DNA of 64,000 nt from an uncultured Adlercreutzia sp. (lineage in GTDB: Bacteria; Actinomycetota; Coriobacteriia; Coriobacteriales; Eggerthellaceae). Positions 23,921-31,086 of this stretch are shown one piece after another. Numbering within the stretch: position 1 is the stretch's first letter; each line of letters opens with the position of its first letter. The notes beneath the pieces are model-generated. The model saw nothing but the letters and a program-made list of their open reading frames with translations, was not told the origin of the DNA and made no database searches. The translations under genes were made by a program, and so were the position numbers. The stretch spans positions 62,001-126,000 of the forward strand of contig NZ_CAUASN010000002.1 of the NCBI RefSeq assembly GCF_958431955.1, written 5' to 3'.

Positions 23921-26620
23921 ATGGCCAACACCGTAACTATCGACGCAAAGCTGAACGAGAAGGGCGTCGTTTCGGGCGCAAAGAAGATCACCGTCAGCCT
24001 TGAGGACATCAAGAAGGCGGACGGCTCCCTCAACTGGCAGGGCGTGAAGGACGGCGAGAGCGCCGCCAAGAAGTCGGGGGATGGCTTCACGGTACTCAAG
24101 GGAATCCTCGCCAACCTCGCAACTGCGGGCATCGCCGTGGCTGCCGGCGCGGTCAAGGACTTCTGCTCCGAGGTCGTGGAGATCGGCCAGACCTTCGAGA
24201 CCTCCATGAGCAAGGTGAGCGCGCTCTCCGGCGCGACCGGCGACGATCTGGCCACGCTTGAGGCGAAGGCTCGCGAACTCGGTGCGTCCACCACGTTCAG
24301 CGCATCGCAGGCGGCTGATGCACTCGGTTATATGGCGCTCGCAGGATGGGACACCGAGCAGATGCTCGCGGGCGTCGGATCCGTGCTCACCCTGGCCCAG
24401 GCCGGCGAGATGGAACTGGCGGCGGCCTCCGACCTCGTAACCGACTACCTCAGCGCCTTCAACATGGAGGCGAGCGAGACCGCGCGCATGGTCGATGTTC
24501 TCGCCTACGCGCAAGCCAATGCCAACACGACAGTCGAAGGCCTCGGCATGGCCTTCAAAAACTGTGCGGCAAACGCGAACGCGGCCGGCATGGACGTGGA
24601 GACCACCTCGGCCGCCATCAGCATGATGGCCAACCAGGGCTTGAAGGGTTCGGAAGCGGGCACCGCCCTCAACGCCGTGCTCCGCGATATGACCGCGAAG
24701 ATGGAGGACGGTGCCATCGCTATCGGCGAGCAGTCCGTGGCGGTAATGGACGCAGAGGGCAACTACCGCGACTTCACGGACATCCTTGCAGACGTGCAGG
24801 AGGCCACCAACGGCATGGGCGACGCTGAGAAGGCAGCAGCCCTCCAGAGCACCTTCACGGCCGATAGTATCAAGGGCCTTAACCTCCTCCTCAATGCCGG
24901 AGCCGACGAAATGGTCGGATTCAGGGACGAACTCTACGGATGCGCTGGCGCAGCTGAGGAGACCGCCGCCACGATGACGGACAACCTTGGCGGAGACCTG
25001 GCAGCTATGAACTCGGCATTTGAGGAACTGAGCCTCAAAATCTACGACGGGCTGCAGGAACCCTTGCGCAGCGCCGTGCAGTTCATCACCGGGACGGTGG
25101 TGCCGGGCATCGAGGGCTTCATGGCGTGGCTCACCACGGGCACCCAGGAGTTCGATGAGTTCGGCAACGTGGTCGGCGAGACGGCCTCGCCGCTCTCGCA
25201 GCTGGCCAGCACCGTGCAGAGCATGGTGCCCGTGCTCGCTGCGGCAGGCGGCGCGCTCCTTGCGTACGAGGGTTACTCGCTCGCGGTGACCGTGGCAGAG
25301 AAGGCGCGGGCAGCGGCCACCGCTCTGGTGGACAATGCCACCAAGCTGCTCAACGGCACCATGAAGCTGAACCCCATCGGCATCGTCATCACGCTCATCG
25401 GCGCGCTCGTGGCGGCGTTCCTGTACCTCTGGAACACCTCCGAGGAGTTCCGCAACTTCTGGATCGGCGTGTGGGATGCCGTGAAGGCCGCGGTCCAGCC
25501 CCTGGCCGACTGGGTGATGGCCAACGTCATCACCCCGCTGGTGAGCAAGTTCCAAGAGTTCCAGACGCTGTTCGCCGGCCTCTGGGATGCCATCGTGGCA
25601 AACGTGACGAGCGCCTGGGAGCAGATTGCCCCCATCGTGCAGGCCGGCATGCAGGTCATCCAGACAATCATCGGCGCGGTCATGCCCGTCATCCAAGCTG
25701 CGTGGGATGGCGCGTGGGGGCTTATCTCCTCGGTGTTCACGGCCATCTGGGACAACATCAGCAACACCGTGAACACGGTCATGGGCGTAATCCAGGGCAT
25801 CATCCAAGTGGTCACCGGCATCATCAGCGGCGACTGGGATGCGGTATGGAGCGGCATCAAGCAGATATTCGAGAGCATCGTGAACGGCATCCTGCAAGCT
25901 GGGGCCAACGTGTTCAACGCGCTCACCTCGATCATCAGCAGCGTGCTCACGGGCATCTACAACGTATGGGCCTCCATCTGGAACAGCGTGTTCAGCGTGG
26001 CCAGCAGCATTTGGAACGCCATCAGCTCAAACATCGGCGGGGTGGTCAATGGAATCTGGAACAACATCACCAGCACCTTCAACAGCCTAGTCGGCACCGT
26101 GCTGGGCATCTTCAACAGCGTGAGGGAAGCCATCACCAACCCCATCGAGACGGCGAAGAACACAGTGGGTGGCATCATCGACACCATCAAGGGGTTCTTC
26201 TCGAACTTCCACATCCAGCTGCCGCACATCAACCTTCCGCACTTCGCCATCTCGCCGGCGGGCTGGCAGATCGGGGACCTCCTCAAGGGTTCCATTCCCT
26301 CGCTCTCGATCGAGTGGTATGCGACGGGCGGCATGTTCAACGGCGCCAGCATCATCGGCGTGGGCGAGGCGGGCACCGAGTTCGTGGTTCCGCGCGACGG
26401 CAAGCATATGCTCCCGTTTGCGCAGGCGGTCTCCGAGAACATGGCGTTCCCGTCTCCTGAGGAGTTCGCCTCCGCCATCGTCGCCGCCCTCATGGCGGCA
26501 GGCTTCGGCCAGACGGTGCTCAAGATCGACGGCAAGACCCTGGGCGAGGCGCTTGCGCCGTACCTCGACCAGATCAACGGCAGCAGATACAACAACGCGA
26601 GGAGAGGACTGGCGATATGA
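23921..26620 (+). CDS. Tail tape measure protein (899 aa)
   Basis: Sets siphovirus tail length. Residues 90-380 match the TP901-family tape-measure domain (TFETSMSKVSALSGATGDDL, KARELGASTTFSASQAADAL, ANQGLKGSEAGTALNAVLRDM). Hydrophobic segments lie in about 440-520, followed by a repetitive Trp- and Ile-rich section (NNITSTFNSLVGTVLGIFNSVREAI style) and a C-terminal region with GVGEAGTEFVVPRDG. Length predicts a tail of very roughly 130 nm by the usual 0.15 nm per residue. No lytic domain was recognised. Confidence 0.92.
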   Translation: MANTVTIDAKLNEKGVVSGAKKITVSLEDIKKADGSLNWQGVKDGESAAKKSGDGFTVLKGILANLATAGIAVAAGAVKDFCSEVVEIGQTFETSMSKVSALSGATGDDLATLEAKARELGASTTFSASQAADALGYMALAGWDTEQMLAGVGSVLTLAQAGEMELAAASDLVTDYLSAFNMEASETARMVDVLAYAQANANTTVEGLGMAFKNCAANANAAGMDVETTSAAISMMANQGLKGSEAGTALNAVLRDMTAKMEDGAIAIGEQSVAVMDAEGNYRDFTDILADVQEATNGMGDAEKAAALQSTFTADSIKGLNLLLNAGADEMVGFRDELYGCAGAAEETAATMTDNLGGDLAAMNSAFEELSLKIYDGLQEPLRSAVQFITGTVVPGIEGFMAWLTTGTQEFDEFGNVVGETASPLSQLASTVQSMVPVLAAAGGALLAYEGYSLAVTVAEKARAAATALVDNATKLLNGTMKLNPIGIVITLIGALVAAFLYLWNTSEEFRNFWIGVWDAVKAAVQPLADWVMANVITPLVSKFQEFQTLFAGLWDAIVANVTSAWEQIAPIVQAGMQVIQTIIGAVMPVIQAAWDGAWGLISSVFTAIWDNISNTVNTVMGVIQGIIQVVTGIISGDWDAVWSGIKQIFESIVNGILQAGANVFNALTSIISSVLTGIYNVWASIWNSVFSVASSIWNAISSNIGGVVNGIWNNITSTFNSLVGTVLGIFNSVREAITNPIETAKNTVGGIIDTIKGFFSNFHIQLPHINLPHFAISPAGWQIGDLLKGSIPSLSIEWYATGGMFNGASIIGVGEAGTEFVVPRDGKHMLPFAQAVSENMAFPSPEEFASAIVAALMAAGFGQTVLKIDGKTLGEALAPYLDQINGSRYNNARRGLAI

Positions 26621-27255
26621 ACCACGGCATCAGCGTAGCGGGCTATCACTCCCTGGATGACTTCGGGTGGCGGCTCATCGACAGGGTTGAGACGCCGCCG
26701 CAGCTGCGCACCACCAAGGTGACGGTGCCCTACGCGAACGGCGCGCTCGACTACACCGGCGTGTACGGCGAGCCGTTCTACGGCGAGAAGTCCATCGAGT
26801 ACACCTTCGCCAAGGACTTCAAGGGCATCAGCGAGCTGATGGAGGGCGTGCGCGAGTTCATCGAATGGCTCTCCGGCATCTGCAACACGGACATCCGCGA
26901 CAGCATGTTCGAGGAGTTCCACAACCACGGCAGCTGCACATCCACCAAATGGGAGCACGCCAAGAGCGGAGTGCGCGCGACGGTGACCGCCACCTTCGAC
27001 CTGTACCCCTTCATGGTTGCCGACGATGAGAGCACCGCCACGCTTGAGGTCGGCACCAACTACGTCATCAACGAGGGCAGGGCCGTGCGCCTGACCGCCA
27101 AGCCGCTGCGCGACTGGGCGACGATCACCGTGGGCGGCGAGAGCGCCACGGTCCGCAAGGAGCAGGTGACGAGCCTCTGCCTTGAGGCGGGCATGGTGGA
27201 GATCGAGGTGGACGGAGGCCCCGCGCTCATCCGCTGGTTCGAGGAGCGCATGTAA
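26617..27255 (+). CDS. Distal tail protein (Dit, 212 aa)
   Basis: Overlaps the tape-measure stop by four bases. Forms the hexameric tail-end ring to which the baseplate attaches. The sequence order (DDFGWRLIDRVETPPQLRTTKVTVPYANGALDYTGVYGEPFYGEKSIEYTF, then an EWLSGICNTDIRDS region) is that of Siphovirus Dit N-terminal domains. A short galectin-like C-terminal part follows. Assigned by position and the conserved start. Confidence 0.82.
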   Translation: MNHGISVAGYHSLDDFGWRLIDRVETPPQLRTTKVTVPYANGALDYTGVYGEPFYGEKSIEYTFAKDFKGISELMEGVREFIEWLSGICNTDIRDSMFEEFHNHGSCTSTKWEHAKSGVRATVTATFDLYPFMVADDESTATLEVGTNYVINEGRAVRLTAKPLRDWATITVGGESATVRKEQVTSLCLEAGMVEIEVDGGPALIRWFEERM

Positions 27256-28421
27256 TGCTCTACACGGTCACCATCACCAACGGCAGCGAATCGGTCAACA
27301 TCCACGACCGCTACGAGCGCATCGCCGGCGCTCAAATCTCGAAGGAGCGCAACGCCATCGACAGCATGGCCTTCACGATCTACCCGGACAATCCGGGCTA
27401 TGCGCTCCTTGATAGCATGACCACCACCATCCAGGTGCGCAACGGCAAAACCGGCCGCCTGGACTTCGACGGGCGCGTCGTGAAGGCGCCAGGCTCCATG
27501 GACGGCAACGGCCTCATATCCAAGGCGGTGCTCTGCGAGGGCGTGGAGGCGTACCTATGCGATTCGACCCAACCGTACCTGGCGGAGCGCCAGTGGTCGG
27601 GAGGCAACGGGCGCACCGGCCTGCAAGAGTTCATCGACTACGTGCTCGCGCGCCACAACGAGCGCGTGGAGCCGCACAAGCGGGTCTATCGCGGCAACGT
27701 TGACCTCGTGACCTACGAGACCACCGGCGGCGTGTACAAGGGACTGCAGCGCGATACCACGCGCGAGACCCTGTTCGGCAAGCTGGTGGACGTGTTCGGC
27801 GGAGAGATGCGCGTGCGCCGCAACGAGGCAGACGGCCTGCTCTATCTGGACTACAGCAAGAAGCTGGGGCGCGACCGCGAGACGCCCGTGGAGGTAGCGC
27901 GCAACATGGCCAGCGTCTCCATGGACGAGGACCCCACCCAGGTCATCACGCGCCTCTACCCGCTGGGGGCGAAGCTGGAAGACAGCGAGGACCGCATCAC
28001 GGTGGCCAGCGTCAACGGAGGGCGGCAGTACATCGACGATGCCGACGCGCTTGCGAAGTACGGCATCCTCGAAGGAACGCAAACCTGGGATGACGTGACC
28101 CAGCCGGCCAACCTGCTGAGCGCCGCGCGCTCGTGGCTCGCCGAGAACAACCGATTCCCCCACTCCGCCGCCGTGAGCGTCTACGACCTCTCGCTCATCG
28201 ACAAAGCGCCCGACGAACTGAGCCTGCTGGACTGGTACCCGTGCCGCAACCACCTGGTGGGCTTGGATGAGCCTCTTGAGATCATCAAGCAGACCATCGA
28301 CATCAACGAGCCACACGCCTCAAGCGTGGACTTCGGCAATTCCACAGCGAAGCAGTCATCCCAAGCGACAGCAGCCCTAGCATCCAAGGTGGCACAGCTT
28401 GAGAAGATGCTCGGACTATAG
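27255..28421 (+). CDS. Tail-associated protein, Tal / prophage endopeptidase-tail N-terminal domain (388 aa)
   Basis: The start shares its first base with the Dit stop. The sequence follows the phage minor structural protein / prophage-endopeptidase-tail domain (PF06605 type): ISKERNAIDSMAFTIYPDNPGYALL near 30-55, then EGVEAYLCDSTQPY, and DFGNSTAKQSSQATAALASKVAQLEKML as a coiled C-terminus. It probably plugs the tail end and contacts the receptor-binding complex. It lacks an additional lytic domain. The end lies 11 bases before the next start. Confidence 0.8.
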   Translation: MLYTVTITNGSESVNIHDRYERIAGAQISKERNAIDSMAFTIYPDNPGYALLDSMTTTIQVRNGKTGRLDFDGRVVKAPGSMDGNGLISKAVLCEGVEAYLCDSTQPYLAERQWSGGNGRTGLQEFIDYVLARHNERVEPHKRVYRGNVDLVTYETTGGVYKGLQRDTTRETLFGKLVDVFGGEMRVRRNEADGLLYLDYSKKLGRDRETPVEVARNMASVSMDEDPTQVITRLYPLGAKLEDSEDRITVASVNGGRQYIDDADALAKYGILEGTQTWDDVTQPANLLSAARSWLAENNRFPHSAAVSVYDLSLIDKAPDELSLLDWYPCRNHLVGLDEPLEIIKQTIDINEPHASSVDFGNSTAKQSSQATAALASKVAQLEKMLGL

Positions 28422-28432
28422 GAAGGAAGGGC

Positions 28433-29119
28433 ATGCCTAGAAACGCAAGAACCCACGACGTGCGCATCGTGGACCGAAAGATAACCTACCCGCGCAACGA
28501 CCGATGGGTGCAGAACTGCGTGCGCGGCGACGTGCTGCGCGTCGCATGGGATGACGAATGGGACTACATGACCGACATCGTGGCCATCTTCGTCAACGCC
28601 GCCGACGGCGAGCGCAGCAACCCCATCGAGGTCACATCCGGCCAGTGCGAGATTCCGGCCAACGTGCTGCTCACACAAGGGCGGCTCTTCGTCACCATCA
28701 TCGGCTACCTCGGAGACGAGCAGCGCATCGTCACCCAGAAGATGGAGCGCCCCTTCCTAATCAACGAGAGCGGCGACGTGTACGACACGCTTCTGCCCGA
28801 AGTCACCGAGGACGTTCTCTGGAAGGTGCTCAGCGCATGCCGGGACATTGACGAGACCATCGCGCAGGCGCTGGTGCTCGCGCGCGAGGCGCAGGCCATC
28901 ATCGACGCGATTCACTCCGCAGGCTTCGATATGGACTCCGTGATGGAGGCCATCGGGCAGCTGACCAACCGCCTCACCCGCGAGAGCGGTGACATCTGGG
29001 CGGTCATGGACGTGCTGTATGCGTCCTTCGACGTGGCCGGCTACGAAGACGATGAGACCGCCATCTTCAAGGCGGCCAGCATGGACGAGGAAACCTTCAC
29101 CCTAATGATTGGAGAGTAG
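28433..29119 (+). CDS. Baseplate/tail-tip protein of unknown fold (228 aa)
   Basis: Good ribosome binding site (AGGAAGGA). Residues 1-95 are beta-rich (HDVRIVDRKITYPRNDRWVQNCVRGDVL, then FVTIIGYLGDEQRIVTQKMERPF), like the upper-baseplate N-terminal domains of lactococcal phages. The rest is helical (VLWKVLSACRDIDETIAQALVLAREAQAIIDAI, about 125-158), suitable for a trimeric stalk. It sits between Tal and the diversified tip gene, so it may hold the tip protein. The fold is a guess. Confidence 0.65.
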   Translation: MPRNARTHDVRIVDRKITYPRNDRWVQNCVRGDVLRVAWDDEWDYMTDIVAIFVNAADGERSNPIEVTSGQCEIPANVLLTQGRLFVTIIGYLGDEQRIVTQKMERPFLINESGDVYDTLLPEVTEDVLWKVLSACRDIDETIAQALVLAREAQAIIDAIHSAGFDMDSVMEAIGQLTNRLTRESGDIWAVMDVLYASFDVAGYEDDETAIFKAASMDEETFTLMIGE

Positions 29120-29123
29120 CAAC

Positions 29124-30074
29124 ATGGCACAGGTAAACAGCTTGTCATTCATCAACGCCGAGGGCGTTCGCGAGAAGCGAGAGATCGTGGACTCTCAGGC
29201 GCGGGCGCTCATTGACGAGCAGGAGCGCAAGATTCTGGCGCTTGAGGAAGTGGACGAGGACTTCCGTGGCGGCCCCATCCTGCTGAACACCCAGCAGGCG
29301 AACAACACGTTCGAGGGCCGCAATATCGAGGTGCTGTTCGAGGACGAGATCGCCAACGGCTACGCGAACGCATGGGAGTACCTTGCCGACCGCGTTGACC
29401 TCAGCGGCAGCGTGGGAAAGAAGGCATACGCAGGCCTCCGCCATCGCGACTACGTGCCCCTGCAGGTCGAATCCAACACCTACAACTACAGAATTGGAGC
29501 GTTCGACTACGACCGCGACTGCGGCGACCCTGAGCAAGGCCCAAGCCTCCTCATGGTCCCGAACCTCGCCTTCCCTGAGCGCGTCCAGTGGAACACCACC
29601 AACGACAACAACGGAACGGCTGCGGAGCCTAACCCCTACCTCGCCAGCAACGTGTACCGCTACCTCACCAACACGCTGCTCCCCAAGTTCCCCGCCGAGG
29701 TGCGCGCCGTGATGAAGGAGCGCATCGCCCTCATGGAGCACCGCTACAGCGCATCCTCGAAGCTGACCGATTCCACCACGTGGTCGTGGAAGAACATCGG
29801 ACGCCTGTGGCTTCCCGACGAGGGCGAAATGTACGGCTGCTTCTACTGGGGCAGCCGATACGGCAGCGCCATGGTCTCGAAGCTGCCCATCTTCGAGACG
29901 CCGAGTGACCGCATCTTCCGCACCCCCGACGGAGCAAGGTCTACCGTGTGGCTGCGCTGCGTGTCGGGCCTCGCCTCGACCAACGCGTGCTGCGCCAGCG
30001 CCTACGGCTATGCCAGCAACTATGCGTGCTCGAATGGCACGATCGGTGTGGCGCCCTGCTTCCTCATAGGCTGA
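29124..30074 (+). CDS. DGR target: tail-tip receptor-binding-like protein with C-type-lectin/DUF6273-like end (316 aa)
   Basis: ATG 29124 follows GGAGAG seven bases upstream. The N-terminus is helical (residues 16-45), the middle ordered and aromatic, and the C-terminal 100 residues resemble the DUF6273/C-type-lectin fold of DGR targets (KNIGRLWLPDEGEMYGCFYW, then DGARSTVWLRCVSG). The last 45 residues are encoded by the variable repeat. Residues 274, 284, 290, 292, 294, 296, 298, 300 and 301 differ from the template-encoded version, mostly Asn in TR to Ser, Tyr or Ala here. Likely the receptor-binding tip whose specificity is diversified. Confidence 0.9.
   Translation: MAQVNSLSFINAEGVREKREIVDSQARALIDEQERKILALEEVDEDFRGGPILLNTQQANNTFEGRNIEVLFEDEIANGYANAWEYLADRVDLSGSVGKKAYAGLRHRDYVPLQVESNTYNYRIGAFDYDRDCGDPEQGPSLLMVPNLAFPERVQWNTTNDNNGTAAEPNPYLASNVYRYLTNTLLPKFPAEVRAVMKERIALMEHRYSASSKLTDSTTWSWKNIGRLWLPDEGEMYGCFYWGSRYGSAMVSKLPIFETPSDRIFRTPDGARSTVWLRCVSGLASTNACCASAYGYASNYACSNGTIGVAPCFLIG
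29939..30063 (+). repeat. DGR variable repeat (VR)
   Basis: Aligns without gaps to 30756-30880 (offset 817). There are 12 mismatches in 125 bases, at 29944, 29973, 29974, 29992, 29998, 30003, 30009, 30016, 30021, 30024, 30059 and 30063. Every one lies opposite an A in the template copy, with G, C or T substituted. The identical stretch 30025-30058 is the candidate initiation-of-mutagenic-homing (IMH) segment. The last two mismatches lie at the homology boundary and may be plain sequence divergence. Confidence 0.93.
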
Positions 30075-30083
30075 GAATCAGCC
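30069..30083 (+). other. Hairpin immediately downstream of VR (DGR homing element candidate)
   Basis: GGCTGA and TCAGCC are perfect six-base arms around a GAA loop; the stop codon TGA is part of the left arm. It starts 10 bases after the last identical VR base. BPP-1 and several other DGRs carry a stem-loop with a GAA-type loop a few bases beyond VR that stimulates retrohoming by marking the target DNA. Function here is inferred from this position and shape. Confidence 0.65.
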
Positions 30084-30099
30084 GTACCTTATACTTTAC

Positions 30100-30130
30100 A
30101 GAGGCCGCCTCGCGCGGCCTCTGGTCTTTA
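30100..30130 (+). terminator. Hairpin between DGR target and accessory gene, possible terminator
   Basis: AGAGGCCGC (30100-30108) pairs perfectly with GCGGCCTCT (30114-30122) over CTCGC, followed by GGTCTTTA. A second small hairpin, CCCGC-GAA-GCGGG, lies at 30131-30143 before a T-rich run. They may end the structural transcript and leave the DGR enzymes at lower expression. Confidence 0.55.
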
Positions 30131-30176
30131 CCCGCGAAGCGGGTCGTTGCAATTTTTCATTTTTTGGAGGTCCCCG

Positions 30177-30728
30177 ATGACAGTGCTGGCAAGGAAGCGC
30201 AGCCTCTCGCGCATGGAGTTCTTCATCAAGGCGCAGGCCATCTACGCGGAAACCGCGCGGCTTGCCCACAAGGAGAGCGTGGTGCCGAAGTCGTACCGCT
30301 TCACCTTCGGCGTTCCCATGTGCAACGCAGCCCTCTCGATGGTCGAGAACATCGAGCGGTCGGATGCGTTCTACCCCAATACGTCCTGGGGCGTGATCGA
30401 GCGCAAGAAGCACCTCGCCCTTGCCATGGGAGACGCCAACGCGCTCTATGACATCATCGCTTGCCTGATCGAGGTGCGCCAAGGGCCGGCGAAGCCTGCG
30501 GAAACGGAAGACGGCGAGCAGAAGCCGCGCAAAGGCGCAGGCGTGAACATCAACGAGCTCAACCGCCTGCTGGAACTCCTTGACGAGGAGATCGACCTTC
30601 TGCAAGGCGCGAAGAACGGCGTGAAGCTGATCGGAAAGGAAGACGCTGAGGGCAAGTTGGCCGCTGCCGAGGCGGAAGCGCAGCGCCTACGGGACCTCGT
30701 GGCCATGCAGAGCGGGGTGCGGCTATAA
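30177..30728 (+). CDS. avd: DGR accessory protein, Avd-like (183 aa)
   Basis: ATG 30177 follows TTGGAGG with six-base spacing; the in-frame TTG at 30147 has no ribosome binding site. The first 110 residues are helical and basic (ARKRSLSRMEFFIKAQAIYAETARLAHKE, then MCNAALSMVENIERSD and ERKKHLALAMGDANALYDIIACL), fitting the four-helix-bundle Avd family that binds the DGR reverse transcriptase and template RNA. It sits between target and TR exactly as Avd does in BPP-1. It is longer than BPP-1 Avd (128 aa): a 70-residue helical extension (NINELNRLLELLDEEIDLL) is unusual. Assignment rests on position, size and helical pattern. Confidence 0.82.
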   Translation: MTVLARKRSLSRMEFFIKAQAIYAETARLAHKESVVPKSYRFTFGVPMCNAALSMVENIERSDAFYPNTSWGVIERKKHLALAMGDANALYDIIACLIEVRQGPAKPAETEDGEQKPRKGAGVNINELNRLLELLDEEIDLLQGAKNGVKLIGKEDAEGKLAAAEAEAQRLRDLVAMQSGVRL

Positions 30729-30755
30729 TGGCCGCAGGTTGCGCGTCGCAAGTTC

Positions 30756-30880
30756 GTCTAACGTGTGGCTGCGCTGCGTGTCGGGCCTCAACTCGACCAA
30801 CGCGTGCTACGCCAACGCCAACGGCAATGCCAACAACAATACGTGCTCGAATGGCACGATCGGTGTGGCGCCCTGATTCA
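30756..30880 (+). repeat. DGR template repeat (TR)
   Basis: Non-coding copy of the VR, starting 28 bases after the avd stop. It is rich in AAC/AAT triplets in the frame matching the target (N-A-N-G-N-A-N-N-N pattern), which is typical since AAY codons can mutate to 15 different amino acids without creating a stop. Read in the target frame it meets a TGA at 30874-30876, so that A must lie outside the copied region. The TR-containing RNA would be reverse-transcribed with errors at A positions and used to overwrite VR. Confidence 0.93.
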
Positions 30881-31086
30881 CTTACGGCCCGTCCTAGTAG
30901 CTTTGCGAACGCTGTGCCAAAGAGGAAGGGATGCGCAACCTTCGGGGTCACCCCCGTCAATAAGCGCCTCGCGGAGGGCGGCGGACGCTGCTTGCATGGC
31001 GGTGCGTTGGACGTTCCGCGCCGTTTCATGCCGACCCTTCAAGCGGCTGGCAGAACGCTCCATTGGGAGCCGTGCGAGGCGCACTC
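30881..31086 (+). ncRNA. TR-RT spacer, probable structured part of the DGR template RNA
   Basis: About 206 bases between TR and the reverse-transcriptase start with no supported gene; the reading frames crossing it change without ribosome binding sites. In BPP-1 the segment downstream of TR is part of the template RNA and primes cDNA synthesis. This one contains G/C-rich, self-complementary stretches (for example around 30960-31020). RNA function is inferred by analogy. Confidence 0.5.

Noticed and set aside
23687..25897. Long minus-strand frame opposite the tape-measure gene
   Set aside because: Tape-measure motifs are certain on the plus strand and phage late genes all run rightward; no promoter or ribosome binding site supports the antisense frame.
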